A DNA stretch of 64,000 bases from Stomorhina lunata (GCA_933228675.1 OW121740.1:162636806-162700805); one strand, 5' to 3'. Numbered from the stretch's first letter, positions 36,741 to 49,155 are shown. Numbers and translations are program-made. Notes: generated by a model from the letters alone, not told the origin.

Positions 36741-36949
36741 AACCTTCCACACATGATCTATTTGAATAGATATGATAATAAAATTTACATTTTTTTAAGA
36801 AATAGAAATCGATGTACGAATATAGCTCCCACATCAGGCTCATTGACAAAAATTACCTTTTTTTTAAGAGGGAAGTGATGCACAGAAAAATACTACCTAT
36901 ACAATTGTATAAAGTGTATACACCAATTGGGTTATCACCTTTAGAAAGG

Positions 36950-37745
36950 GGATAGTAGAGAGGTAAAAGGTAGCGAATATGAGAGATAAAGCTTTAGATG
37001 ACTTAAATTACAAGCCATGAATATTTTTAGAACATTGAAGTTGCGCTATTTGTTGTTATTTAGACTCAGTCTTTAAGTTTTTCTTGCTACAGCGAATTTT
37101 AATTATTTTACATCGATGGCGTGTTATTGTTGTAGGCTTGCCGCCGGTGGAGCATTATGTTTAATACATAATGCTCTGATTCATAAAAAACTCGAGAAAC
37201 GACCTAACGTGGATTGTAGGCCATATTGAGTACTTGATAAATCATTTCAGAAATAAGTACAAGTTTAGAAGTTATACGCAAAAAACCGATTGTAACGACG
37301 TTCGTCAACTTATCGGCCTATAGTAGAGAGGTAAAAGGTAGCGAATATGAGAGTTAAAGCCTGAATTACAAGCCATGTATATTTTTAGAACATTGAAGTT
37401 GCGCCATTTGTTGTTATTTTGACACAGTAATTAAGTTTTTCGTGCTACAGCCAATTTTAATTATTTTACATCGACGGCGTGTTATTGCTGTAGGCTTGCC
37501 GCCGGTGGAGCAAGATGTGTTAAAACTCTGATTCATTAAAACAAAACTCGAGAAATCACCTAACGTGGGTTGCAGGCCGACGAATTTCGTCGTACGCATC
37601 TATTGTGAGCACATTCATGTAAGCCCATATGTTCTATTTCTAATGACGAATATTCGCTCCGAAAAATTGGTCGTTCGTTCCAATTGTGTTTCATACTTTA
37701 TACGCAAAAATCCGATTTTAACAACGTTCGTCAACTTATCGAGCT
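36950..37745. repeat. Tandem duplication (~370-420 bp) containing SINE-tail-like sequence
   Basis: Two copies, about 36950-37322 and 37323-37745, share AGTAGAGAGGTAAAAGGTAG, TACATCGAYGGCGTGTTATT and TGTAGGCTTGCCGCCGGTGG. The latter two, in reverse complement (AACACGCCGTCGATGTAAAA), recur at about 63700 in a SINE. In copy 1 a private hairpin has formed: GAGCATTATGT-TTAAT-ACATAATGCTC (37150-37176). Copy 2 has GAGCAAGATGTG at that place. Confidence 0.75.
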
Positions 37746-38028
37746 GTAGCTCAAATGTATTTTTTTGTTTAGAATATCTAAAAAAAACAAAATTTGTCCA
37801 CTTTTTTTACTTTAGTAGCTTTTTATTGCTTATTCTTATATGAAAGCTCTTAAAAGTTTGTATTAATATAATAAGAGAATTCCTCATAAAACGTTTTAAT
37901 TTTTAAAATTAGATGAAAAGTTATAAAGCTTTTCACAAACCGACTAGGCCATGTTTGCCATCGAAAAATTTTAATTTTGGAAAAAGTTGAATAACTTTTC
38001 TAAGTGAAAACCGATATCAATAAGTAAT

Positions 38029-38257
38029 CAGGTATGTGATGGAAAACGATCGTTTTCAAATCGATCGATTTCAGATATATTTTTGAGATAATTTTCGGTT
38101 ACTTTCCCAAAAAATTCAAACCAAATGAACGATAAAATATCAGTCAAAAGGATTAAAGCTAAAATTTTAATTTTTTGGGGGAAATAACCGAAAATAAGCT
38201 AAAAAATATGTCTGAAATCGATCGATTTGAAAACAAAAAATGTCCATCACATACCTG
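38029..38257. mobile_element. MITE-like palindromic element, family 3, copy 1
   Basis: A 229-bp element with ~90-bp inverted repeats starting CAGGTATGTGATGGAAAACG and ending in the complementary ATGTCCATCACATACCTG. The arms carry the symmetric block TTCAAATCGATCGATTTCAG and TTTTCGGTTA…TAACCGAAAA. It is flanked by AAT on both sides, a possible 3-bp target duplication. No coding capacity. Confidence 0.8.
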
Positions 38258-38689
38258 AATATCTCATTTTTATCTGTATAGAACTAACTTTAAACGACTT
38301 TATAAAAAAAAATAGGTTTTCATAGAAAAAATTTGAAATAATTGCTCTTGAATTTTAAAAATTACGAAAAATTAAAAAAAAGCGAAACTTTTGATAAAAA
38401 ACTACCTAATTTCTTAGAATATAAGACCTACGAATACAGCTTGAACCCTTGACTTTCCAAAACTGTTTAAAATTTTCACTCAAATCGCTCTGCAAATGTA
38501 AGAGTTGGAGGTATTTAAAGTACTATGACATACCCGAAAACAGTTTTTTGCGATTATCTTAAAATTTTTCAAGTGTTACGAAATCTTTGAAAATGGTTAT
38601 TGTATGTCCTCACCTAGGCCTATAACTCCCACTATGTCGCTTTCCAAGTTTTTACAAAAGTTGCTCATTTGTGGCACCGTGTAATAATA

Positions 38690-38790
38690 ATTTTGAATGA
38701 TATTAAAATTACATGGCTGGGGCTCGAACCTAGGCTGAATATGATATGTTATGCTTAGTAGTCGACGTGCTCAGGAAATAAGTCACAGTC
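38690..38790 (-). mobile_element. tRNA-derived SINE-like element
   Basis: In reverse complement the sequence runs GACTGTGACTTATTTCC … GCACGTCGACTACTAAGCAT … CTAGGTTCGAGCCCCAGCCA. GGTTCGAGCCC (38720-38730 on this strand) is a canonical polymerase III B box, and the GTGACTTA region resembles an A box. The same arrangement is found at 63564-63632 on the plus strand, so this is a dispersed SINE family rather than a tRNA gene. No foldable intact cloverleaf was found. Confidence 0.65.
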
Positions 38791-38830
38791 CAAACGTTCT
38801 AGATTTAAGCATGGCATTAGTGTAGGGTAT

Positions 38831-40895
38831 CCCAGTGTCGACTATAATTTTTTCTTGCTATTTTCCTATTTTATTCTTTTTGCAAAACCATTTCAATAAA
38901 TGTTTTTATTTGTTGCTATTTTGTTTTCTTTTTCTGGACTATTGTTTGATTTTGAAATTGTTTAGTAAAGTAGAGTTGGCAATTTGAAAAGGTTTCTAAT
39001 AAATATTGATAATATATTGAAATTCAATTTCCTTGGACAAATGGTCAGTCAGATAATACTAAAAATGAACTAAACTAATAGGAAATTAGAGAGGCAGTTA
39101 TTTAATTAATGTAAAATCATTTAGGTGGAAATTTGATAAGAGTGATAAGCACGTGATAGAACACAAGTAGGAATATCATTTAGCCACCATCTAATATAAT
39201 TAAATTTATAAATATTTCTAAAATAATTTTAATCCCCATATATTATTATGGTCAAATGTGGAACGATTTCATCAAATTTCAATACTAAAATTTTTCAAGA
39301 TATGGAATTTTTTCATTACACTTCTAAATCAATGAAATAAATTTTGGTATAAAACATGTGAAAAAATTGCAGTATAAAACTTTTATAAGAAATGTTTTTG
39401 AATTAAACAAATTTATACCTTTTTCCCCCAGCGCTACCTCCCCAGCACCACAAAATTTCTCTGAAACCCTCAAGGCAATCACAAAAAAAAAAAAAAAAAC
39501 TAAATCATTTACAAACATTCACAAAATCAGTACAAAACTATCAAACCCAAAACCACAAATGTGTAAAACCACAACAAAACTCCTCTTCCGAAGCTGAAGC
39601 TGAAAAGGTATAAAGATTTTAATACACACTCGAGAATTTATCAGACGGTATGAAGAAGTCGACTTCAGAAATTTTAAATACACCAAAATGAGCAACAACA
39701 AAACACAAGTATTTCAAACAATAAAAACAAATGTTTCCAACATGAGGAGGTGGGAGTTTATGGGGTACAGAGATAGGATATGTTATATAATGATGATGAT
39801 GATGATGGTAGTATTTAGACATTTTGTTTTATCAGTGTAAATTTAATAGAACATCAACAAGAACAACAAAACTATTTTCTGTATTTTATGGTATAAAACC
39901 ACAAAACTAAACTCTCGTTGGGTTGGCCACAACTGCAAATGACACAGGTTTAAATTACATACGCACGAGTAAAAGTGAGGGCTAAAACTGTTACTTGTCT
40001 CAAATATTAATGTCTTATCTGTTGATTTGTTGTCTTCTGTGTGCCGGATTGTGTTTGGGGAACTGGGAGTTGTGGCAGGTTATGTCATTCTGTTATCAGA
40101 CACTAAGAACTTGTTCAGAGGGCATTTATATTTGTCCTGTAACAAATATGAATTATCTAATGCCATTATTATTATTGTGTTGTGTTGATCCTTTGCAAGG
40201 AATGTCCTTAAAATGAATTGAAGATAAGTCGGCTAAATATTTACCATAAAAAATAAGAAATTTCAAAATATTTCTAAAAACTTATATAAAAACTATAAAA
40301 TTTTTTTTGAAAATTTTCTGAGGAAAAATATGAAATTTTCTAAAAAATTTCAAAATTTGCATTCAAAAAAAAGATTTTTCCAACAAAAATCAATAAACCA
40401 GAAGCGACAAAGATATAATAACTAAACCCTTGACTAATTTGTCTATATACTTAAAGTTCGCCTTATCTTCTTTCCGACACTTTGCTGGTGGTGTCTTTTG
40501 AGACATCAAAGTTGTGTCATTTTACAGCCCTTAAAATAAACTGTTATGTTCAATATTATATTAGCCTTTTTTTATTTTCCTTTTAATTTTTTTTTGCAAT
40601 TGATTTTTGAGTAGATATATAGAATGTCTATAAGACAACTCTACCCTTTGACCCTGTCTGGCTGGTTTATTTGATGGTATAAGTTAAAGACATTTTACTT
40701 TGGAACCTCTTTAACACGTTTTGCATGTCTAGGCAAAATGTCTTTTATGGTTAAACACTTATTTATAAATAAATTTTAATGTTGTGTTAATATAATTTCT
40801 ATTATTTTTTATGATGATCAAATTTATGATTCAGGGACACGTCCTTCCTTTAGCAGTCTTAGCCTTTCTTAAGTGTTTTATTTGATTTGAAGATG
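38831..40895. other. Intron sequence, no gene; short GAT microsatellite
   Basis: AT-rich sequence with a (GAT)6 tract at 39790-39808 and a few stray units of the 31-bp minisatellite at about 40260-40400. Open frames of 60-80 codons here lack domains. Confidence 0.5.
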
Positions 40896-43770
40896 AAAGG
40901 AATATAAATAGAAAATCCCAAAATTTTCTATAAAAATAGAATATTTTTAAAATGATTCCTATAAAAATAGAAAATTTTTGAAAAATAGGAAATTAAAAAA
41001 AAACAGGAATTTTTTGAAAAATTTCCTATAAAAATACGATTTTTTTTTTAAATTTCCTATAAAAATAGGGAATTTTAAAAAATTTCCCCATAAAAATAGG
41101 AAATTTTAAAAATATTTCCCATCAAAATAGGAAATTAAAAAAAAAAAATCCCATAAAAATAGGAAATTTTAAAAAAATTTCCCATAAAAATAGGAAATTT
41201 TGAAAAATTTCCCATTAAAATAGGAAATTTTAATTTGAAAAATTTCCTATAAAAATAGGAAATTTTTCAAAAATTTCCAATTTCTGTAAGAATTTTTTCA
41301 AAAATTTCTTATTTTTATACGAAATTTTTCAATTTTTTTTTTTATGGGAAATTTTTCAAAAATTTTTTATTTTTATAGGAAGTTTTTCAAAAATTTGTTA
41401 TTTTTATAAGAAATTTTTAAAATTTTCTTATTTTTGTCATTTTTTTTGTTATTTCAAAAATTTTCAATTTTTATAGGAAATTCTTTAAAGTTTCATATTT
41501 TTATAAAAAATTTTTTAAAAATTTCTTATTTTTATAGGAAAATTTTCAAAAATTTCTTTTTTTTTATAATTTTTAATTTATTTTTTTTTTTAATTTTTTT
41601 TTTTAATTTCTTACTTTATAAGAATTTTTCAAAAATTTCTTATTTTTATCGAAAATATTTCAAAAATTTTCTACTTTTAAAGGAAATTTTTTAAAATTTC
41701 ATATCTTTATAGAAAATTATTATTTCCATTTTTTCAAAAATTTCTTATTTTGAAAATTTTCTGTTTTTTTTACGAAATTTTTTTTTACGAAATTTCTGTA
41801 AAAATAGAAAATTTTTGAAAAAATTCTTATGATTTTTTTTTTTTTAATTTCTTATTATAGGAAATTTTTTAAAAATTTCTTATTTTCATAGAACGTTTTT
41901 CAAAAAATTTCTTATTTTAATCGGAATTATTTCAAAAATTTTTTATTCCTTTAAGACATTTTTGAAAAAATTCCTATGAAAATAGGAAAGCTTTGAAAAA
42001 ATCCTATCAAAATAGGAAATTTTCTAAAAATTTCCTATAAATATAGGAAGTTTTTGAAAAAAAGGAAATTAAAAAAAAACGAAAAATTCCTTATAAAAAT
42101 GGGAATTTTTTTTTTAATTTCCTATATATATAGGAAGTTTTTGCAAAAAAAAGGAAATTAAAAAAAGGAAAAATTCCCTATAAAAATAGGAATTTTTTTG
42201 AAAAATTTCCTATAAAAAGAGACATTTTTTAAAAATTTTTCCATAAAAATAGTAAATTTTTAAAAAATCTCCTACAAAATTATAATTTTTTTTATTCTTA
42301 AAAATTTCTTATTTTTATTGGAAATTTTTCAAAAATTTCTTATTTTTATAGGAAATTTTTCAAAAATTTCTTATTTTTATAGGAAATTTTTCAAAAATTT
42401 CCTATTTTTATAGGAAATTTTTCAAAAATTTCCTATTTTTATAGGAAAATTTTCAAAAATTTCCTATTTTTATAGGAAATTTTTCAAAAATTTCCTATTT
42501 TTATAGGAAATTTTTCAAAAATTTCTTATTTTTATAGGAAAGTTTTCAAAAATTTCTTATTTTTATAGGAAAGTTTTCAAAAATTTCTTATTTTTATAGG
42601 AAAGTTTTCAAAAATTTCTTATTTTTGTAGGAAGTTTCTCAAAAATGTCGTATTTTTGTGGTAAATTTTCTAAAAATTTCTTATTTTTATGGGAAATTTT
42701 CAAAAACTTCCTATTTTTATAGGAAAATTTTCAAAAATTTCTTATTTTTATAGGAAACTTTTCAAAAATTTTTTACTTTTATAGGAAATTTTTCAAAAAT
42801 TTCGTATTTTTATAGGAAATTTTTAAAAATTTATTATTTTTATAGGAAATTTTTAAAAATTTATTATTTTTATAGGAAACTTTTCAAAAACTTCTTATTT
42901 TTTAGGAAATTTTTCAGAAATTTCTTATTTTGATAGGAAATTTTTAAAAATTTCTTATTTTTATAGGAAATATTTCAAAAATTTCTTATTTTTATTGGAA
43001 ATTTTTCAAAAATTCCTTATTTTTATAGGAAATTTTTCAAAAATTTCTTATTCTTATAGAAAATTTTTCAAAAATTTCTTATTTTTATAGGAAATATTTC
43101 AAAAATTTCTTTTTTATATAGGAAATTTTTCAAAAATTTCTTATTTTTATAAGAAATTTTTCAAAAGTTTTTTTTTATAGGAAATTTTTTAAAAATTTCT
43201 CATTTTTATAGGAAATTTGTCAAAAATTTCTTATTTTTATAGGAATTTAAAAAAAAAATCTTATTGGTATAGGAAATTTTTCAAAAATTTCCTATTTTTA
43301 TTGGAAATTTTTCAAAAATTTCATATTTTTACTGGAAGTTTTTAAAAAATTTTATTTTTATTGAAATTTTTTCAAAAATTTCCTATTATTATTGGAAATA
43401 TTTCAAACATTTTTGAAAAATGTTCTATAAAATTTCCTATATATATCTTTTCCTATTTTTTAGGAAATCCAAAACTTCGTGTTTTTATAGGAAAGTTTTT
43501 AAAAATCTTCTATTTTGATAGGAAACTTTTTAAATATTTAGAATATTTATAGAAAATGTCTTATTTTTATAGGAAATTTGTCAAAAGTTTCCTATTTTTG
43601 TGATTAAATTTTCAAGAATTTCCTATTTTTAATTTTTCAAAAATTTTCTATTTTTATTTGAAATTTTTTAAAAATTTACTTTTTTTATAGGAAATTTTTG
43701 AAAAAATTCTTAAATTTATAGGAAAGTTTTTAAAAATTGTTTATTTTTATAGGAAATTTTTCAAAATTGT
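40896..43770. repeat. 31-bp hairpin minisatellite (array H), next to first coding exon's donor
   Basis: Units are of the same type as the 8.9-11.3 kb array (AAATTTTTCAAAAATTT then CTTATTTTTATAGG). The left part is mixed: 40920-41260 and about 41940-42260 are in the opposite orientation (CCTATAAAAATAGGAAATTT). From 42290 rightwards the array is uniform in orientation and fairly homogeneous. The last unit ends only about 50 bp inside the intron from the donor site at 43823. Confidence 0.93.
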
Positions 43771-43823
43771 CTAAGGCATTTATTAAAAATGTTTGGATGA
43801 AAAAATCACATTTCCAAGCTTAC

Positions 43824-44469
43824 CATATTTTTCATCAACAGCAGCATATGGTGGGGTGGCATCATTGTAACCCTCACCATTACCCATGACAACACCATCA
43901 ATATTTGAATTGGAATTGCCTAAAATGCCAGCAGCTGCCACATTACTAAAAGTCATAGTCGTAGGTGGTATAACAGGATCATCTTGTTGTTCCATGGAAG
44001 TGGGTGTGGTTTTTTCTACTTTAAGATCAGTCTCTAAATAATCATCGTAGCTATCACTATCATCATTATTATCATTATCATTGTTATTATTGTTGTTGTT
44101 GTTATTATTATCATTATTATGATTTTTGGGATTATTGCTTAGGGTCTCATCTTTAAAGTCCTTCAAATCCTTTAAATTCTTTTCTGTTGTCCTTAAAGTT
44201 GTAGTTGAAGAGCTTGGATCATTATTTCCTACTACTACCGTTCCATCTGAGATCTCGATTTTCTTATCATTTTCCTCGGGCTTTACAGAGATCTCGGGTT
44301 TTCTGGTGGTAAATGGCACTGGCGAGGATAAGTCCACAGCAAAGGGTGGCGGTATTGTTGGCATATTTGAGGCTGTGGGATGGCCATAGTTTTGCTGGAT
44401 TATGGCCACAAATATTAATAATTTATAGAGTAAACGTAGTAATGTGGTGTGATTTTTGGATTTAGTCAT
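43824..44469 (-). CDS. Ptp99A: Ptp99A first coding exon (signal peptide and low-complexity N terminus)
   Basis: This exon holds the start codon and 215 codons plus one base (phase 1 exit) of the extracellular N terminus. The ATG at 44469-44467 has a good fly context (CAAAATG). Residues 10-29 form a hydrophobic signal peptide (LLRLLYKLLIFVAIIQQNYG). Next come a Pro/Thr/Ser stretch (35-56), an acidic and Lys-rich region, and an Asn/Asp tract at about 116-137 followed by an acidic DSDSYDDY patch. The exon ends GYNDATPPYAAVDEKY and splices at TATG|GTAAGC. Joined to the acceptor at 1333 it gives DEKY-VPSKPQ, matching Drosophila Ptp99A as I remember it, where NYNDATPPYAAVD is also conserved. The Asn tract is encoded by imperfect AAT/AAC repeats and is probably length-polymorphic. 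Reading through the donor adds 13 residues and a stop, which I regard as intron. Identification is strong from the conserved 3' third; the middle is low complexity and fast evolving. Confidence 0.9.
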
Positions 44470-45480
44470 TTTGTATGAGTTTTGTGTGTTTTTGTTTCTG
44501 TTAGTTACGAGATCTAGTTGATTTATTTTAATAATTTCCTTATTTTAATAGGAAATTTCAATTTCGTTGTGCGTTTTTCTTTTGCTTCGTTTCGTTCGTT
44601 TCAATGACGAATTTGAAACTTTTGTTTAGAATTCAGTTGTGAAATTGTTGTCTTATCTTAATAAAGTGCCTTAAAAGCTTTTGTGCAAAGTGCTTTTCTT
44701 TGTTGTTTTTTGTTTAGTTATTTATTAAGATTATAGGTGTAGCTTTGTGCGTGTTCAGGCCCACTGTGCCTGATTAACAAATCAAGCAAGCTAAAGGGCA
44801 ACTATTGTTAACAGTCTATAATAATGAAGACATTGTTCTTTTTTTCTGGTTATTTGTTTATTTAAACAGATTTTCTACACTTTTTAGTCATTAATTATTT
44901 ACTTAAACTATTTGAATTTTTCTCAAATTTTCTTCTTTATTGTCTAAATGTTCATCTGTTTTATTGAAAAAAATTTTAAAAATTTTTGTTTACAATTTTT
45001 TGTGTTTAATTTCTTATTTGAAAAAATGTGTAAAATTTATTTTTAAAAAATTAAACGCGTATTTTTTTTTTGTGGGAATTTTTATTTCGCTGCATCTTTA
45101 AAGTCTTGAGCTTGAAAGCGAATTGGTAAAAGTGTAACTAAATATTATTTTGAATTTTTTTTATTATTGTTGTTGTTTATTTTCTCATTTTGTTTATTAT
45201 TTGTTGTTACTTTTTTCTTATTAATTTTTTTTGTTTATTTAACTTTTTCTTGATTTTGTTTTGCTAACACATATTTTTTGTTTGTAGTTAATAAAATTAT
45301 GCCAAATATATCGTATTATAGTATGTTATTGACCTGTTCCGAATTTCATTTTATTGTTATCATTTTGCGCGCATTAAAGTCAGGTTTCATTTATTTTTTA
45401 ATTTTTTTTTATTTATTTTGGTTATGGTTTATTTATTGGCTATTTATCAAACAATATAAATAAAAAAGCCGTCTTGAGGA
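44470..45480 (-). promoter_or_regulatory. Ptp99A: 5' flank / presumed 5' UTR of Ptp99A first coding exon
   Basis: The sequence directly upstream of the start codon on the minus strand is A/C-rich near the ATG (ACAAAAACACACAAAACTCA), as in many fly leaders. No confident TATA-Inr pair or acceptor site could be fixed, so whether the leader is continuous or spliced from an upstream exon is unknown. A lone hairpin monomer lies at 44531-44556. Confidence 0.35.
44531..44556. repeat. Single isolated copy of the TTTCC-TAT / ATAGGAAA hairpin
   Basis: AATTTCCTTATTTTAATAGG followed by AAATTTC lies about 65 bp upstream of the Ptp99A start codon. It is a single unit of the 31-bp minisatellite type, away from any array. 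If the leader is continuous here, the mRNA would carry this stem. Confidence 0.6.
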
Positions 45481-46930
45481 TTTTAGATATTTTATTTTCT
45501 TAGGAAAATTTCAAAAATTTCTTATATTTATTGGATTTTTTAAAAATTTCTTATTTTAATAGGAATTTTTTCAAAAATTTCTTATTTTTTTTTTTTTAAG
45601 ATTTCCTATAAAAAGAAGAAATTTTTCAAAAATTTCTTATTTTTATAGGAAATTTTCCAAAAATTTTTCAAAAATTTTTGAAAAATTTCCTATTTTTATA
45701 GGAAATTTTTCAAAAATTTTTTATTTTTTAGGAAATTTTTCAAAAATTTCCTATTTTTATAGGAAATTTTTCAAAAATTTCCTATTTTTATAGGAAATTT
45801 TTCAAAAATTTCCTATTTTTATAGGAAATTTTTCAAAAATTTCCTATTTTTATAGGAATTTTTTTAAAAATTTCTTATTTGTATAGTAAATTTTTCAAAA
45901 ATTTCTTATTTGTATAGGAAATTTTTCAAAAATTTCTTATTTTTATAGGAAATTTTTCAAAAATTTCCTCTTTTTATTTTAAGTTTTTCAAAAATTTCTT
46001 ATTTTTTTTAGGAAATTATTCAAAAATTTATCATTTTTTTAGGAAATTTTTGAAAAATTTCCTATTAAAATAAGAAATTTTTGAAAAATTTCCTATTAAA
46101 ATTAGAAATTTTTTAAAAATTTCCTAAAAAATAAGAAATTTTTGAAAACTTTCCTATGAAAATAAAAAATTTTTCAAAAGTTTCCTATATTTAAAGAAAA
46201 TTTTTCAAAAATTTCTATATTTTTCTAGGAAATTGTTGGAAAATCTACTATTTATATTTTTAAAGAAAATTTTTTATTAAAAATTTTTCAAAAATTTCCT
46301 TTTTTTATAGGAAAGTTTTCAAAAATTTCCTTTTTTTATAGGAAATTTTTCAAAAATTTCCTTTTTTTAGAATTTTTTTTTCAAAAATTTCTCAGTTTAG
46401 GAAATTTTTCAAAAATTTCTTATTTTTTTTAAGAAATTTTTCAAAGATTTTTTATTTTTTTTAGGAAATTTTTTAAAAATTTACTATTTTTATAGGAAAT
46501 TTTTCAAAAATTTCTTATTTTATAGGAAATTTTTCAAAAATTTCTTATTTTATAGGAAATTTTTCAAAAATTTCTTATTTTATAGGAAATTTTTCAAAAA
46601 TTTCTTATTTTTATAGGAAATTTTTCAAAAATTTTCTATTTTTATAGGAAATTTTTCAAAAATTTCCTGTTTTTATAGGAAATTTTTCAAAAATTTCCTA
46701 TTTTTATAGGAAATTTTTCAAAAATTTCCTATTTTTATAGGAAATTTTTCGAAAATTTCCTATTTTTATAGGAAATTTTTCAAAAATTTCCTATTTTTAT
46801 AGGAAATTTTTCAAAAATTTCCTATTTTTATAGGAAATTTTTCAAAAATTTCCTATTTTTATAGGAAATTTTTCAAAAATGTCTTATTTTTATAGGAAAT
46901 TTTTTAAAGATTTCTTATTTTTATACCAAT
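45481..46930. repeat. 31-bp hairpin minisatellite (array I), 5' of first coding exon
   Basis: About 45 units of the AAATTTTTCAAAAATTT / CCTATTTTTATAGG type. A uniform block lies at about 46490-46900. Variants with runs of T replacing the loop occur at 45960-46480, and inverted units (CCTATTAAAATAAGAAATTT) at about 46060-46170. With array H it brackets the first coding exon. Confidence 0.93.
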
Positions 46931-47880
46931 GTACATCGGTTTCTTTCAAAAATTTTCAGTTTTTTTTCAGTTGACTTTCATAAGAGGGATTAGAGTATAT
47001 TTACTAAATTTTTTATAAACAATTTCAAATTTTCTGAAAAAAATTATAATGAAAAATATTTTTCTGTATCTTTTTAGTCTGTATTACAAAAAACTTTCGG
47101 GTAAGTTTGATTTTTTTTTTAATTATTAACAATTAAAAACAAATTAACTAAATATCAGATAATTAACATCGATTTTTAGAAAAAAGATTCGTTATTTCAA
47201 ATTACCCTCTTAAACAAAAAATTGTCTGTTATATTACTAAAAAACATATTAAGTACCCAAAGTTCTTAAATTAGAGGCTTCCTCATAAAACCATGGAATA
47301 TTCCTCTTAAAAACAAGCACCCACCTATAAAAAAAACACTTAATAACTCATCACTTGACCTTTCCCAATTCAAAATAAATAGACATTCAAACAAAAACAT
47401 AAAAATCATTAACTTTAACTACTTGAGGCAACAAACATTTGTTAATTATTTTTACCTGATACTTAAATTACAAACGTTAATGTTTCCCTCGCTACTGAAA
47501 TCCAAATGCCAATAAACAAATTAACAAATCAATGTTCTTTACCCTCTAAAAGTTAACATTTCGTCAATTGTGTGTGAGAAACACCCCTTACTTAGGGGAA
47601 GGATACAAGACAAAACTGTATAATTAATCAGAATATGTGTCAAATATTAACTAGACATGACAGCCTTCATTTCCTTATTGTTATCTGTCTGTATATCTGT
47701 CAATATGCTAATCAAAATATTCCAATTAGGTTGAAGGAAACTCTTTGAGTGATAATTTAGGATAGACAAACGTACCTATAACATTTGAAATCTTATAAAA
47801 GACTTTGGTTTCAGACAAAAATATAACATTCTCAATTTTAAACTAGTCTTTGGTTTAAGAGTTTGAACATCTGTCTTAAA
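46931..47880. other. Unique sequence upstream of Ptp99A
   Basis: No gene recognised. AT-rich but with normal complexity between two minisatellites. It could hold regulatory sequence; no specific motif was assigned. Confidence 0.45.
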
Positions 47881-49155
47881 GAATTTGTATAGTTTTCTAT
47901 AGAACAATTTTCGATAGAAATATTTTTCTATAGAAAAATTTTATATAATATTTTTCTATAGAAAAATTTAATATATTTTTCTATAGAAAAATTTTATATA
48001 TTTTTCTATAGAAAAATTTTATATATTTTTCTATAGAAAAATTTTAGATAATATTTTTCTATAGAAAAATTTTATATAATATTTTTCTATAGAAAAATTT
48101 TCGATAGAAATATTTTCTATAGAAAAATTTTCAATAGAAATATTTTCTATAGAAATATTTTCGATAGAAATATTTTTCCATAGAAAAATTTTCGATAGAA
48201 ATATTTTTCTATAGAAAAATTTTCGATAGAAATATTTTTCTATAGAAAAATTTTCGATAGAAATATTTTTCTATAGAAAAATTTTCGATAGAAATATTTT
48301 TCTATAGAAAAATTTTCGATAGAAATATTTTCTATAGAAAAATTTTCAATAGAAATATTTTCTATAGAAATATTTTCGATAGAAATATTTTTCCATAGAA
48401 AAATTTTCGATAGAAATATTTTTCTATAGAAAAATTTTCGATAGAAATATTTTTCTATAGAAAAATTTTCGATAGAAATATTTTTCTATAGAAAAATTTT
48501 CGATAGAAATATTTTTCTATAGAAAAATTTTCGATAGAAATATTTTTCTATAGAAAAATTTTCGATAGAAATATTTTTCTATAGAAAAATTTTCGATAGA
48601 AATATTTTTCTATAGAAAAATTTTCGATAGAAATATTTTTCTATAGAAAAATTTTCGATAGAAATATTTTTCTATCGAAAAATTTTTGATAGAAATATTT
48701 TTCTTTAGAAAATTTTTGATAGAAATATTTTTCTTTAGAAAATTTTTGATAGAAATATTTTTCTTTAGAAAATTTTTGATAGAAATATTTTTCTTTAGAA
48801 AATTTTTGATAAAAATATTTTTCTTTAGAAAATTTTTCGATAAAAATATTTTTCTTTAGAAAATTTTTCGATAAAAATATTTTTCTATAGAAAAATTTTT
48901 GATAAAAATATTTTTCTTTAGAAAATTTTTCGATAAAAATATTTTTCTTTAGAAAATTTTTCGATAAAAATATTTTTCTTTAGAAAATTTTTCGATAAAA
49001 ATATTTTTCTTTAGAAAATTTTTTTCCATAGAAAATTTTTTGATAAAAATATTTTTTTACCGAAAATTTTTTGATAGAAATATTTTTCTATAGAAAAATT
49101 TTCTATAAAAACATTTTTTAGAAAAATTGTCGATAAAAATATTGAAAAAAAATTT
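47881..49155. repeat. 31-bp CTATAG minisatellite (array J)
   Basis: About 41 units of TTTTCGATAGAAATA then TTTTTCTATAGAAAAA. Both halves are hairpin-forming (TATAGAAAAA / TTTTTCTATA). Three blocks follow one another: a 24-28-bp version lacking the spacer (47940-48090), a homogeneous CGATAGAAATA block (48130-48680), and a CTTTAGAAAATTTTT block (48690-49020). A ~220-bp stretch with TTTTCAATAGAAATATTTTC is duplicated within it (about 48110 and 48330). Confidence 0.95.

Larger units (their letters stand above)
1334..43823 (-). other. Ptp99A: Intron of Ptp99A, 42,490 bp, phase 1
   Basis: This intron is bounded by the donor GTAAGC (43823 leftwards) and the acceptor TCTTTTTAG (ending at 1334). It holds six complete minisatellite arrays, one intact LINE, several LINE and transposase remnants, and at least three inverted-repeat element families. 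No coding exon was recognised inside it, although a small alternative or non-coding exon could be missed by eye. The exons pair unambiguously by phase and by the conserved protein junction. The intron is therefore an inference from two well-supported ends rather than from a transcript. Confidence 0.85.

Noticed and set aside
44126..44389. 87-codon plus-strand frame opposite the first coding exon
   Set aside because: Antisense shadow of the Ptp99A exon; the minus-strand product has the signal peptide, splice site and conserved junction.
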